A DNA stretch of 64,000 nucleotides from Proteiniborus sp. MB09-C3 (GCF_030263895.1 NZ_CP127161.1:2294001-2358000), one strand, 5' to 3'. Shown: positions 8,134 through 17,500, counted from the stretch's first letter. The notes: a model not told the origin generated them from the sequence alone. Made by a program: numbers and translations.

Positions 8134-8775
8134 GTGATTGATATACAGCTTTCAGAAAGACAGGAAAAGATAATAGATATAGTCAAGGCTAGTCAACCAA
8201 TAACTAGTGAAGAAATAGCTAAAAAACTAAAGTTTACTAGAGCTACTATAAGACCAGATTTGGCCATATTGACAATGTCAGGGATACTTGATGCAAGGCC
8301 AAAAGTGGGTTATTTCTATAGTGGGAAGGAAGCCTTTAGCTTTTTCTCAGAACAGATAAAAAGTATGAGTGTATCAGATATTAAATCGGTACCTATAATA
8401 GTTGATGAGCAGACTACAGTATATGATGCCATAGTTACTTTATTTCTTGAAGATGTAGGTTCAGTTTATGTTACATCAGACGGATTATTAACAGGTGTAG
8501 TATCCAGAAAAGACTTTCTAAAAAATGCAATTGGAGGAATGGATTTAAATAAAATTCCTTTAGGGGTTATTATGTCAAGAATGCCAAATATAATAACCCT
8601 TTCACCTGAAGAAAGCGTATTAGATGCAGCAACTAAAATTATTGAGCATCAGGTTGATAGCTTACCAATAGTTGAAGAGATTAAATTAAACAATAAAAGT
8701 GGGTATAAAATAATTGGAAGGGTTTCTAAAACCAATATTGTAAGAGTATTCGTAGACTTGTGCAATAATAGTTAG
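8134..8775 (+). CDS. ccpN: CcpN-like HTH repressor with two CBS domains
   Basis: The 213-residue protein has an N-terminal DeoR-like winged helix (residues about 5-65, with SEEIAKKLKFTRATIRPDL) and a tandem CBS pair (about 80-210). This is the layout of Bacillus CcpN, a catabolite-control repressor of gluconeogenic genes that senses nucleotides through its CBS domains. The next gene encodes the PPDK regulatory protein, the same pairing as ccpN-yqfL in Bacillus. The start is uncertain: GTG at 8134 overlaps the AAGGGGTGA ribosome-binding-like site, and at ideal spacing only an ATA codon (8143) is available. Confidence 0.88.
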   Translation: MIDIQLSERQEKIIDIVKASQPITSEEIAKKLKFTRATIRPDLAILTMSGILDARPKVGYFYSGKEAFSFFSEQIKSMSVSDIKSVPIIVDEQTTVYDAIVTLFLEDVGSVYVTSDGLLTGVVSRKDFLKNAIGGMDLNKIPLGVIMSRMPNIITLSPEESVLDAATKIIEHQVDSLPIVEEIKLNNKSGYKIIGRVSKTNIVRVFVDLCNNS

Positions 8776-8785
8776 GAGGGTAAAA

Positions 8786-9601
8786 ATGGGTAACAATACC
8801 ATAATATACGTATTATCTGACTCTATAGGTGAAACTGGTGAACAAGTCGCAAAGGCAGCTATTAGTCAGTTTAACTCAGGAAAATACGAGACGAGAAGAT
8901 TTCCATTTGTTACAGATGAAGAACAAATATTAGAAATTTTTCAGGAAGCAAAACATGAAAAGTGTATAATAGTATTTACTATTGTAATAGAAAGATTGAG
9001 GGCTTTTATATTAGAAAAAGCAAAGGAGTATAATATTCAGGCCGTTGACCTTTTAACTCCAGTACTAGATTCTCTTAGGAATATTGTTGGTATGGAACCA
9101 AAGAGAGAGGCAGGAATAATAAGAAAATTAGACGAGCAGTATTTTAGAAAGGTAGAAGCTATAGAATTTGCAGTAAAATATGATGATGGAAAGGATACAA
9201 GGGGCATAAAGAAGGCTGATATTGTACTAATAGGTATTTCTAGAACTTCTAAAACACCTCTTAGTATGTATTTGGCACATAAAAACCTAAAAGTTGCCAA
9301 TGTTCCATTAGTGCCAGAGGTACCACCACCAGATGAATTATTTGAACAAGATCCAAAAAAAATAATTGGATTGACAGCCAATCCAATTAAACTAAATGAA
9401 ATCAGGCAAGAAAGATTAAGAGCTTTGGGACTAAGCAACAATGCTAACTATGCAAGCATGGATAGGATTAAGTCTGAGCTAGAGTATTCAGATAAAATCA
9501 TGAAAAGACTAGGATGTCCTGTTATAGATGTATCGACTAAGGCTGTTGAAGAAACAGCGGGAATAATATTAGAGATGAAAAAACTAAAAAGTGATATATA
9601 G
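8786..9601 (+). CDS. Pyruvate, phosphate dikinase regulatory protein (DUF299)
   Basis: This 271-residue bifunctional serine/threonine kinase and phosphorylase family inactivates and reactivates pyruvate phosphate dikinase (or PEP synthase) by ADP-dependent phosphorylation and Pi-dependent dephosphorylation. The family start VLSDSIGETGEQVAKAA and the P-loop-like GISRTSKTPLS (near residue 150) are visible, and length is typical. It starts ten bases after the ccpN-like gene with GGAGGG upstream, so both control pyruvate/PEP flux from one transcript. The dikinase gene is not in this window. Confidence 0.93.
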   Translation: MGNNTIIYVLSDSIGETGEQVAKAAISQFNSGKYETRRFPFVTDEEQILEIFQEAKHEKCIIVFTIVIERLRAFILEKAKEYNIQAVDLLTPVLDSLRNIVGMEPKREAGIIRKLDEQYFRKVEAIEFAVKYDDGKDTRGIKKADIVLIGISRTSKTPLSMYLAHKNLKVANVPLVPEVPPPDELFEQDPKKIIGLTANPIKLNEIRQERLRALGLSNNANYASMDRIKSELEYSDKIMKRLGCPVIDVSTKAVEETAGIILEMKKLKSDI

Positions 9602-9608
9602 AAAAAAT

Positions 9609-9646
9609 AAAATGAGTACTACATTAATATGCGGTACTCATTTTTT
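9609..9646 (+). terminator. Intrinsic terminator after the PPDK regulator gene
   Basis: AAAATGAGTAC pairs with GTACTCATTTT around a loop of about 14 bases, ending in six T residues. Confidence 0.85.
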
Positions 9647-9686
9647 ATCACTCACCATGTTTTAGGTTTATGACAGGGTGTCTCTT

Positions 9687-9740
9687 AGGACCGAATTTAT
9701 GTGAGCACTAACGAGCAAATAAATTTGTGCTTCGAGACTG
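9687..9740 (+). repeat. 54-bp intergenic hairpin repeat, copy 1
   Basis: This segment aligns without gaps to 44512-44565, with 45 of 54 bases identical by eye. The core forms a hairpin (AATTTAT...ATAAATT arms flanking GTGAGC...GAGCAA). It lies between the terminator of the PPDK regulator gene and the dgt gene and contains no ORF. Confidence 0.8.
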
Positions 9741-9771
9741 TTTTAGAATATCATACAAATATAAAAATATA

Positions 9772-9793
9772 TTAAAACTTTATAAAGTTTTAA
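9772..9793. promoter_or_regulatory. Perfect 22-bp palindrome upstream of dgt
   Basis: TTAAAACTTTA at 9772-9782 is followed at once by its exact reverse complement at 9783-9793. It sits about 100 bases before the dgt start in an AT-rich region. It could be an operator or a chance AT palindrome. Confidence 0.4.
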
Positions 9794-9893
9794 TTCGTTA
9801 AAGGATTATGAATATATTTGTGGTATATATATAATAAAATTATCATTATTGGTTACAATCAAGATACTAAATATTTCGAGAAGGGGCATATTT

Positions 9894-10907
9894 ATGTATT
9901 TTAGGTTAGAAGCGGAGAAAATGGAAGGTATTGTTCTATCAAAGTATGCAGCTCTAAGTAAGAACTCAAAAGGAAGGATAACAAAAGAAGAAAAATGTAC
10001 TATTAGAACTGACTTTCAAAGAGATAGAGATAGGATTATTCATTCAAAAGCTTTTAGAAGACTAAAACATAAAACACAGGTTTTTATTGCACCTGAAGGT
10101 GATCACTATAGAACTAGACTAACACATACATTGGAAGTAGCTCAAATTTCTAGAACTATAGCAAGGGCATTACGATTAAATGAAGATTTAACTGAAGCCA
10201 TAGCATTAGGTCATGATTTAGGGCATACTCCCTTTGGACATACAGGAGAAAATGTATTAGATGAGATCCATCAAAATGGCTTTAAGCATAATGTTCAAAG
10301 CCTTAGAGTAGTAGATTTGCTTGAGAGCTCAAGAGAATCAAAGGGTTTAAATCTAACCTATGAGGTAAGGGATGGAATTTTAAATCATACAGGGGATTCA
10401 ATAGCTATGACTTTAGAAGGGCAAATAATCAAATTTGCTGACAGAATTGCCTATATTAATCATGACATAGATGACTCATTAAGAGCAAGCATTATTTCAG
10501 AAGACATGCTGCCTAAGGATTGCATAAAAGTATTAGGATTAAAGCATGGAGAAAGAATAAACACAATGATAAGAGATGTTATACTAAACAGCCATAACAG
10601 CAACAGAATTGGCATGAGTGAAGAAGTTAAATTTTATACAGATAAATTAAGGGATTTCATGTTTGAAAACGTCTATTTAAATAAAAAAGCAAAAGGTGAA
10701 GAGGAGAAGGCAAAGAGAATAATAAAATTATTGTATGAGTATTATATGGAAAATTTTGATGAATTGCCTAAAGAGCACAAAAATTTCTATAAGGATTTAG
10801 ATTGCAGTCGAGAGGATATAATATGTGACTATATTGCAGGGATGACGGATAGATACGTTATAAATAAATATAAGCAAATCTTTATACCTAAATCATGGAA
10901 TAAATAA
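9894..10907 (+). CDS. dgt: Deoxyguanosinetriphosphate triphosphohydrolase-like HD protein
   Basis: The 337-residue protein belongs to the HD-domain dNTP triphosphohydrolases, which cleave dGTP or other dNTPs to the nucleoside and triphosphate and so tune dNTP pools. Metal ligands are visible in RTRLTHTLEVAQIS and in the HD pair of LGHDLGHTPFGHTGE; a further conserved Asp lies in KFADRIAYINHDIDD. The ATG at 9894 is preferred because GAGAAGGGG lies six bases upstream. The gene sits just before dnaG and rpoD, an arrangement seen in other Clostridia and consistent with a replication link. Confidence 0.93.
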   Translation: MYFRLEAEKMEGIVLSKYAALSKNSKGRITKEEKCTIRTDFQRDRDRIIHSKAFRRLKHKTQVFIAPEGDHYRTRLTHTLEVAQISRTIARALRLNEDLTEAIALGHDLGHTPFGHTGENVLDEIHQNGFKHNVQSLRVVDLLESSRESKGLNLTYEVRDGILNHTGDSIAMTLEGQIIKFADRIAYINHDIDDSLRASIISEDMLPKDCIKVLGLKHGERINTMIRDVILNSHNSNRIGMSEEVKFYTDKLRDFMFENVYLNKKAKGEEEKAKRIIKLLYEYYMENFDELPKEHKNFYKDLDCSREDIICDYIAGMTDRYVINKYKQIFIPKSWNK

Positions 10908-11053
10908 TAAAAAGAAGGATATTAGAGAAATATGTCGAATATAAATCTAGATATTTTTGATTTGTTTAAGAATGAGAATAGAATATAAAATGACTAAATT
11001 ATTTAGAAGGAAAATGAAATTTTATGACGAATAGTAAAACAAAGGTGGTTTAA

Positions 11054-12886
11054 ATGCCTTATATTTTTAATGAAGATATTATAAGAGAAATTAGAGAAAG
11101 TAACGACATAGTAGATGTTATTTCGGAGTATGTTACGCTTAAACGTACTGGTTCAAATTTTGTTGGACTATGCCCATTTCACAATGAAAAGACTCCTTCA
11201 TTTTCTGTATCTCCTTCTAAACAGATGTATCACTGTTTTGGATGTGGCGAAGGTGGAGATGCTATTTCTTTTATTATGAAATATGCAAACTTAGATTTTG
11301 TAGAAGCACTTAAGCTATTAGCAAATAGAGCAAATATAGTGCTAGACGAAAAGGAGGCAAATGTTGATTCTAAGACGGAACGAGAAAAAGAAATAATCTT
11401 AAACATAAATAGAGAGACAGCAAGATATTTCTTTGACAATTTGCTAGATGACAATAATGCATTAAAGTATTTGTATAATAGAGGGATAAACAAAAAAACA
11501 ATAAAGGCATATGGAATTGGATATGCAAAAAATAGCTGGGATGGAGTATTATCATTTCTACTAAAAAAAGGATACTCAGAAGAGCAAATTGAAAAAGCGG
11601 GCTTAGTTATAAAGCATAGTGATGGAAACAGATATTATGATAGATTCAGAGGAAGGGTGATGTTCCCCATAATAGATACTAGGGGACGTGTTATCGGTTT
11701 TGGGGGGAGAACAATTGCTGATGCTCAACCAAAATACTTAAACTCACCTGATACACCTGTTTTTTCAAAAGGAAATAATCTTTATGGTTTGAATACTGCA
11801 AAGAAGTATAGCCGAAATAGAATAATTTTAGTAGAAGGATATATGGATGTCGTTTCACTATATCAAAATGGAATAAATTACTCAGTTGCATCTCTGGGAA
11901 CTGCTTTAACTGCTAATCAGTCTAAGCTATTAAAGAGGTATAGCAATGATATATATATATGCTATGATTCCGATAATGCAGGATTAAATGCAGCAAGTAG
12001 AGCATTGGACATAATGAAAGAGGAAAAAATAAATGCTAAGGTAATATTTCTTCCTGATGGGAAGGACCCAGATGATTTTATTAAAGAAAATGGAAGCAAT
12101 AGATTTGAGCATTTTTTAAATAATTCCCTTAATTATTTAGACTTTAAGATTTTATTTTATAAAAAAAGATATAATCTAAATACTTTAGAAGGGAAAATAG
12201 ATTTTACTAAAGAAATATCTAATATGCTTAAACAAATTGAGAGTCCTATAGAATTAGATGCCTATATTAATAAAGTGTCTTTAGAAACAAATATTTCTAT
12301 AGATGCAATTAGGGAAGAAATACGAGAAAAACAAAGAGGACAGACCAATTCAGCCATTAAGGACAAGTATATTAATACTAATTATAGGAATACTAATAAA
12401 TATAACATTTTGCCTGTAAAATACAATCTTGAGCCAGGACATTTGATGGCTGAGAAGAATTTACTAAACTTTTTAATCAAAGACAAAAAAATATTTGATC
12501 ATATAAAAGATAGGTTTAGACCTGATGATTTTCTAGAACAAGTATATAGAAGAGCTGCTGAGATTATTTTTGATATTTACAATAATGAAGAAGAAATCCA
12601 CCAAGACGAAATCACTATTCATTTTGAAGGAGAAGAACTGGAGAAGCTAAAGGAAGTAATTAATCTTGAGTCCGACTTTGGTGAGGACGAAAAAATTAAG
12701 GCTGTAGAAGACTATATAAAAAAGATAAATTACTATGAGTTGAAAATTAGAAAAAATGACATTAAGGAACAAATAGCCGATATTCAGAATAATAAGGCAA
12801 GGATTAAAGGAGATGTTGAAAAATTAATAAGAGAATTATGTTTAGAATTAATCGAAATAGACAAAGAACTAAAGCTACATCAGTAG
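11054..12886 (+). CDS. dnaG: DNA primase DnaG
   Basis: Primase (610 residues) makes RNA primers at the replication fork. An N-terminal CHC2 zinc finger has its ligands in GLCPFHNEKTPSF and YHCFGCGEGGDA. The TOPRIM core includes VEGYMDVVSLYQNG and the acidic YDSDNAGLNAASR. A C-terminal helicase-interaction region follows and is the least conserved part. Length is normal. The ATG is preceded by AAAGGTGG. It lies 25 bases before sigA, the conserved dnaG-rpoD pair of the macromolecular synthesis operon (without rpsU here). Confidence 0.98.
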   Translation: MPYIFNEDIIREIRESNDIVDVISEYVTLKRTGSNFVGLCPFHNEKTPSFSVSPSKQMYHCFGCGEGGDAISFIMKYANLDFVEALKLLANRANIVLDEKEANVDSKTEREKEIILNINRETARYFFDNLLDDNNALKYLYNRGINKKTIKAYGIGYAKNSWDGVLSFLLKKGYSEEQIEKAGLVIKHSDGNRYYDRFRGRVMFPIIDTRGRVIGFGGRTIADAQPKYLNSPDTPVFSKGNNLYGLNTAKKYSRNRIILVEGYMDVVSLYQNGINYSVASLGTALTANQSKLLKRYSNDIYICYDSDNAGLNAASRALDIMKEEKINAKVIFLPDGKDPDDFIKENGSNRFEHFLNNSLNYLDFKILFYKKRYNLNTLEGKIDFTKEISNMLKQIESPIELDAYINKVSLETNISIDAIREEIREKQRGQTNSAIKDKYINTNYRNTNKYNILPVKYNLEPGHLMAEKNLLNFLIKDKKIFDHIKDRFRPDDFLEQVYRRAAEIIFDIYNNEEEIHQDEITIHFEGEELEKLKEVINLESDFGEDEKIKAVEDYIKKINYYELKIRKNDIKEQIADIQNNKARIKGDVEKLIRELCLELIEIDKELKLHQ

Positions 12887-12911
12887 TCTTTGCTGAAGGG
12901 AGGGGACTGAA

Positions 12912-14021
12912 ATGAGCAATTTTGGAAAACAAAAAGAACCAAGCATAGGTGTTGTTAAAGGCTTAATGGATAAGGGAAAAAAGCAAGGAATGCTCTCATA
13001 TAAAGAAATAATGGATACTCTTGAGGAATTAGATCTAGATACTGATCAAATAGACGAGGTATATCAAAATTTTGAAGAAATGGGAATAGACATAGTAGGA
13101 GATAAAGAGGAAGATATACTGATTGACAAAGATGTGGAAGACGAAGAAGTAATTGATATTGAAAAAGAAGATCTATCGCCTCCAAAAGGAATAAGTGTTG
13201 ATGATCCTGTTAGAATGTACCTTAAAGAAATAGGAAAGGTTCCATTGCTAGATGCAGATGAAGAGACTGAACTAGCTAAGAGAATGGAGCAAGGAGATGA
13301 GGAAGCAAAAAGAAGGCTTGCAGAAGCAAACCTAAGATTAGTAGTAAGTATTGCGAAAAGATATGTAGGTAGAGGAATGCAATTTCTGGATCTTATTCAA
13401 GAGGGTAATCTTGGATTGATAAAGGCAGTAGAAAAGTTTGATTATAGAAAAGGATTTAAGTTCAGTACCTATGCAACTTGGTGGATTAGGCAAGCCATAA
13501 CTAGAGCAATAGCTGACCAAGCAAGAACTATTAGAATACCAGTGCATATGGTAGAGACTATAAATAAATTAATAAGGGTTTCAAGACAGCTTTTACAGGA
13601 CTTAGGTAGAGAGCCTACTCCTGAAGAAATAGCTAAAGAAATGAATCTTGATGAAGAAAAAGTTAGAGAAATATTGAAAATAGCTCAAGAACCTGTTTCT
13701 CTTGAAACTCCAATTGGAGAGGAAGAGGATAGTCATTTGGGTGACTTTATTGAAGATGATGCAGCACAGGCTCCTGCTGAAGCTGCTACATTTACTTTAT
13801 TAAAAGAACAACTAATGGAAGTATTAGATACTCTTACACCTAGAGAACAGAAAGTTTTAAGACTTAGATTTGGACTTGATGATGGAAGAGCTAGAACTCT
13901 TGAAGAAGTAGGAAAAGAGTTCGATGTTACGAGAGAAAGAATAAGACAAATAGAAGCAAAAGCTCTAAGAAAACTAAGACATCCAAGCAGAAGTAAAAAA
14001 CTTAAGGATTTTCTAGAATAA
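12912..14021 (+). CDS. sigA: RNA polymerase primary sigma factor SigA (RpoD)
   Basis: This 369-residue housekeeping sigma factor directs RNA polymerase to TTGACA/TATAAT promoters such as those seen here. Region 1.1-like helices lie at the N-terminus and region 1.2 around [20 protein letters not shown]. Region 2 is almost invariant ([20 protein letters not shown], then [17 protein letters not shown]). Region 3 follows, and region 4.2 reads [20 protein letters not shown]. Length is typical of Firmicutes SigA. It is preceded by GAAGGGAGGGG and co-transcribed with dnaG. Confidence 0.99.
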   Translation: MSNFGKQKEPSIGVVKGLMDKGKKQGMLSYKEIMDTLEELDLDTDQIDEVYQNFEEMGIDIVGDKEEDILIDKDVEDEEVIDIEKEDLSPPKGISVDDPVRMYLKEIGKVPLLDADEETELAKRMEQGDEEAKRRLAEANLRLVVSIAKRYVGRGMQFLDLIQEGNLGLIKAVEKFDYRKGFKFSTYATWWIRQAITRAIADQARTIRIPVHMVETINKLIRVSRQLLQDLGREPTPEEIAKEMNLDEEKVREILKIAQEPVSLETPIGEEEDSHLGDFIEDDAAQAPAEAATFTLLKEQLMEVLDTLTPREQKVLRLRFGLDDGRARTLEEVGKEFDVTRERIRQIEAKALRKLRHPSRSKKLKDFLE

Positions 14022-14040
14022 ACTTTGATTGAACTTAGTT

Positions 14041-14070
14041 TTAAAGATTCGCATTTGCGCGAATCTTTAA
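14041..14070 (+). terminator. Stem-loop after sigA
   Basis: TTAAAGATTCGC pairs with GCGAATCTTTAA around a short loop. The following T-rich tract is interrupted, so it may be a weak terminator or a 3'-end stabiliser. Confidence 0.6.
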
Positions 14071-14103
14071 TTATGATTTTTAAATTTTAGATGGAGGATT
14101 GAA

Positions 14104-14829
14104 ATGATAGACACTTTATTATTTGATCTAGATGGAACACTTCTTCCGTTAGATATAGAGATATTTACATTGAAATATTTCAATGAGTTATGTAATAAAT
14201 TTGAATCTATTTTTGAGCCAAGAGTATTACAGGAGGCTGTTTGGGCTTCTACCAAGTATATGATTTGTAATACACAGAAAGAGAAAACTAATAAGGATTG
14301 TTTTTTCGAAGATTTTCAAACTAGAATAGAACGAAATCTTGAAGAATTATTCCCAATATTTGACGAATTCTATAATAAGGATTTTGTAAATCTTAAAGAT
14401 TCAGTAAATCCAAATCCTGTAGTTAAGGAGTCTATTGAAATATTAAAGGACAAAGGCTATAATCTGGTAGTTGCAACTAATCCTTTATTTCCTAAAGAAG
14501 CAATATTTCATAGAATAGATTGGGCTGGGCTTAATGCTGATGATTTTAAATTAATAACAACCTATGAAAACATGCATTATTGTAAGCCAAATATACAATA
14601 TTACGAAGAAATATTGGAGTTGATAAACAAGAAGCCAGATAATGTTATGATGGTGGGAAATGACGTACAGGAGGATATAATATCTTCAAAACTTGGACTA
14701 AAAACATTTTTAATAGAGGACTGTTTGATAGATAGAAAATCACCAGTATATATACCTGATTATAGAGGAAGCATAAGTGACTTTTATGAATTTGTTAATG
14801 AGTTACCAAGACTAAAGAATAAATGTTAA
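14104..14829 (+). CDS. HAD superfamily hydrolase
   Basis: The 241-residue cytoplasmic protein has the haloacid dehalogenase signature at its N-terminus (LLFDLDGTLLP, nucleophile Asp). Motif II lies around LVVATNP, and a motif IV-like MMVGNDVQEDI is followed by a LGLKTFLIED strand. The cap is an alpha-helical insertion at about residues 15-95. The substrate cannot be told from sequence; a small phosphomonoester is likely. GGAGGATTGAA precedes the ATG, and trmK follows 12 bases later. Confidence 0.85.
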   Translation: MIDTLLFDLDGTLLPLDIEIFTLKYFNELCNKFESIFEPRVLQEAVWASTKYMICNTQKEKTNKDCFFEDFQTRIERNLEELFPIFDEFYNKDFVNLKDSVNPNPVVKESIEILKDKGYNLVVATNPLFPKEAIFHRIDWAGLNADDFKLITTYENMHYCKPNIQYYEEILELINKKPDNVMMVGNDVQEDIISSKLGLKTFLIEDCLIDRKSPVYIPDYRGSISDFYEFVNELPRLKNKC

Positions 14830-14841
14830 AGGAGTAGAAGT

Positions 14842-15534
14842 ATGAGATTATCTCCAAGACTGCAAGCTATTGCAGACTATGTTCCTAGGGGAGCTTTAGT
14901 GGCAGATATAGGAACTGATCATGGATATATTCCTGTTTACCTTGTAGATAAAGAGATATCTAACAAGATTATTGCAACAGATATCAACATTGGACCACTT
15001 AAAAATGCTAGTTCATATATTGACGAAAAATATTATGGAGAGACTATAGAGACTAGATTAGGGAATGGACTTAAATGCTTATATCCTAATGAAGTAGATA
15101 CCATTATTATTGCGGGCATGGGAGGACTTCTAATCGCAGAGATACTTGAAAACTCCAAAGACATTACAGAAACTGTAAAGCGTTTTATACTTCAACCCAT
15201 GTCAGCATCAGAGGATCTTAGAAAGTATTTATATGACAATAAATATAAGATTATAGATGAGAAGCTTGCTAAAGAAGGAAGCAAAATATACGAAATTATG
15301 CTAGTGACCCATGGAGAAGATAAGATAGATAAGGATATATTCTATGAAATCGGTAAAAAGTTAATTGAAAATAAAGATAAGCATCTCAAGGAATTTCTAG
15401 ACAATAAGATTAGAAAAACAGAGAAGGTGCTAAGTACATTGAAAGATAATCAAGCCGTAGAAGGCAAGATTAGATATGAGTATTTAAAGACTAAATATGA
15501 TGGGTACAAGGAGGTGTTAAATGATTTATGTTAG
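14842..15534 (+). CDS. trmK: tRNA (adenine(22)-N(1))-methyltransferase TrmK
   Basis: TrmK (230 residues) methylates N1 of A22 in the D-loop of certain tRNAs using S-adenosylmethionine. The Rossmann methyltransferase start is clear (RLQAIADYVPRGALVADIGT, with the DIGTDHGYIP SAM loop), followed by the family's IIAGMGGLLIAEIL motif and FILQPMSASEDLR. A coiled C-terminal helix pair closes the protein. AAAGGAG precedes the ATG. The last bases overlap the start of the Nif3-like gene, the usual neighbour, indicating translational coupling. Confidence 0.95.
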   Translation: MRLSPRLQAIADYVPRGALVADIGTDHGYIPVYLVDKEISNKIIATDINIGPLKNASSYIDEKYYGETIETRLGNGLKCLYPNEVDTIIIAGMGGLLIAEILENSKDITETVKRFILQPMSASEDLRKYLYDNKYKIIDEKLAKEGSKIYEIMLVTHGEDKIDKDIFYEIGKKLIENKDKHLKEFLDNKIRKTEKVLSTLKDNQAVEGKIRYEYLKTKYDGYKEVLNDLC

Positions 15535-16634
15535 CACGAGATATTGTGAATTTAGTAAACAGTATAGCTCCTCCTGAACTAATAGAAGAAAACTGGGACA
15601 ATTCGGGTTTGCAAATAGGTAGCTTAGATAGTGATATAAAAAGAATTCTAATTTCTTTAGATGTTAGCCCTCTTACGGTAAAATATGCGCTCGATAATAA
15701 TATAGATATGATAATATCTCATCATCCCTTTTTTTTCACACCAATAAAATCTATTACACAAGATAATATTAAAGGTAAAATGATAACAGATTTAATAAAA
15801 AATGATATAATAGTATATAGTATGCATACCAATCTAGATTCAGCAGAAAATGGAACTAGCGAAATACTTTCCAATAAATTCAAGCTATCTAATACGAAAA
15901 TACTAACTAAGAGCTATATAGAGAAGCTATATAAAGTAGCTGTTTATGTACCTACCTCTCATAGTGATATAGTTAGAAATGCTATGGCAGAAAGTGGAGG
16001 GGGATTTATAGGAAATTACAGTCACTGTACTTTTAGTACAAAAGGGACAGGCACTTTTATGCCTAGGGAAGGGGCTAATCCATTTATAGGTGAGTCTAAC
16101 AAATTGGAATATGTTGAAGAAGAAAAAGTTGAAACTATAGTAAGTGAAAAGGATTTGAATACCGTAATTGAATCAATGCTTAAAGCCCATCCTTATGAAG
16201 AAGTAGCTTATGATGTATATAATCTTCATAACAAAGGCAAGGAGTATGGATATGGTAGAGTCGGAGAAATAAAAAAGGAAATGACCTTATATGATATGGC
16301 ACTATTGACTAAGGAAATATTAGACTGTGATAGTGTAAGATTATATGGAAGTCCTGATAAATTAATAAAAAAAGTAGCAATCTGTGGAGGAAGTGGGATT
16401 GATTTTCTAAAGGACGTATATTCTAAAAAAGCTGACGTATATATTACAGGAGACATAAAATATCACGATGCTCAACTTGCCTTAGAGGAAGGTATATCAT
16501 TAATAGATGCAGGTCATTTTTATACTGAAAAGGTAGTATTACCATATATAAGGAGTTTTTTGGATGATATTCTAAAAAAAGAAGTGCAGGTTTTAAGCTA
16601 TAGTGAAAAAAGTATTCCTTTTATGACTATTTAA
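15528..16634 (+). CDS. Nif3-like dinuclear metal centre protein (YqfO family)
   Basis: The 368-residue protein belongs to the Nif3/DUF34 family, annotated in databases as GTP cyclohydrolase 1 type 2, though that activity is doubtful for most members. Metal-binding residues are visible in IISHHPFFF and MHTNLDSAENG near the N-terminus and in AGHFYTEK near the C-terminus. A PII-like insertion of about 110 residues lies in the middle (around KLYKVAVYVPTSH to EEVAYDVY), as in Bacillus YqfO. The ATG overlaps the end of trmK by seven bases. Confidence 0.93.
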   Translation: MLARDIVNLVNSIAPPELIEENWDNSGLQIGSLDSDIKRILISLDVSPLTVKYALDNNIDMIISHHPFFFTPIKSITQDNIKGKMITDLIKNDIIVYSMHTNLDSAENGTSEILSNKFKLSNTKILTKSYIEKLYKVAVYVPTSHSDIVRNAMAESGGGFIGNYSHCTFSTKGTGTFMPREGANPFIGESNKLEYVEEEKVETIVSEKDLNTVIESMLKAHPYEEVAYDVYNLHNKGKEYGYGRVGEIKKEMTLYDMALLTKEILDCDSVRLYGSPDKLIKKVAICGGSGIDFLKDVYSKKADVYITGDIKYHDAQLALEEGISLIDAGHFYTEKVVLPYIRSFLDDILKKEVQVLSYSEKSIPFMTI

Positions 16635-16673
16635 TTGCATTTTATCTTTTATTTGCCTTAAGGGGGTCGAAAG

Positions 16674-17387
16674 ATGAGCCAGCTAAAGCTTTTATGGAGC
16701 ATGCAACAACATGATAGGAGATTGGCACAACTAATACAAAAGCTTAAGGAAATTGAAAATGAAAAGAAAATGGATGATTTAATAGTTAAACTACGTCAGG
16801 TAGAATATGACGTAACCAACAAAAAGACTCGAAAAGAAGTAAATGAACTGAAAATACAAAGATCTAACAGCAAGTTAGAGCAAATTTTATTCAAGCTTAA
16901 CGATATTGAAGGGAAGCTCTACGATGGTAGTATTTCAGACTTAAAGCAATTGACATATATGAATAAAGAAGCACAGGATACTAAAAAGGAGTTTATTAAA
17001 TTAGAGAAAGAAATATTGATTTTAATGGAAGAGACAGAAAAATTAGGACAAGAGCTAATGGAAGTAGTCGATATATATAATAAGCTTAAAGAAGAAAAAG
17101 ATAACAATATGAAAGAATGTGAATCTGTATCGTCTCAAATAAAGCTTGAGATTAAAAAGGAAAAAATAATAATTAGTAAAATATCATCTAGATTAAGCGA
17201 GGATCTTAGAAAAAAATATACTACACTAAAAGCAAGTAAGGGGAAAGTATTGGCTCAAGTATATGATGGTAAATGCAATGGGTGTCATATGACTATACCT
17301 TTATTCATAATGTCTAAGTTAAAAAATAAAGATGAAATAACCTATTGTGATAATTGTGGAAGAATACTATACTATAAGGAATCATAG
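16674..17387 (+). CDS. Coiled-coil C4-type zinc ribbon protein (DUF164)
   Basis: The 237-residue protein is mostly a long charged coiled coil (residues about 10-175). It ends in a four-cysteine zinc ribbon: CNGCHMTIP near residue 201 and CDNCGRILY near 226. This layout matches the DUF164 (CdsZ-like) family, which binds nucleic acid or protein partners through the ribbon. In many Firmicutes it follows the trmK-Nif3 genes, as here. The function in this organism is unknown. AAGGGGGTCGAAAG precedes the ATG. Confidence 0.88.
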   Translation: MSQLKLLWSMQQHDRRLAQLIQKLKEIENEKKMDDLIVKLRQVEYDVTNKKTRKEVNELKIQRSNSKLEQILFKLNDIEGKLYDGSISDLKQLTYMNKEAQDTKKEFIKLEKEILILMEETEKLGQELMEVVDIYNKLKEEKDNNMKECESVSSQIKLEIKKEKIIISKISSRLSEDLRKKYTTLKASKGKVLAQVYDGKCNGCHMTIPLFIMSKLKNKDEITYCDNCGRILYYKES

Positions 17388-17470
17388 GATACGGTATTAG
17401 CAATACAGCCATTTTTATAAGATATATTAATATACACTTAAATGATTGGAATTAATTCAATTATTTTCAT

Positions 17471-17500
17471 TTGACATTAAACACAGTATTATGCTATATT
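17471..17500 (+). promoter_or_regulatory. Promoter of the RNase P RNA gene
   Basis: TTGACA at 17471-17476 and TATATT at 17495-17500 are separated by 18 bases. The RNA begins about 22 bases after the -10 box. Confidence 0.7.

Noticed and set aside
10932-10988. 18-codon ORF between dgt and dnaG
   Set aside because: No convincing ribosome-binding site, very short and AT-rich; chance ORF is more likely.
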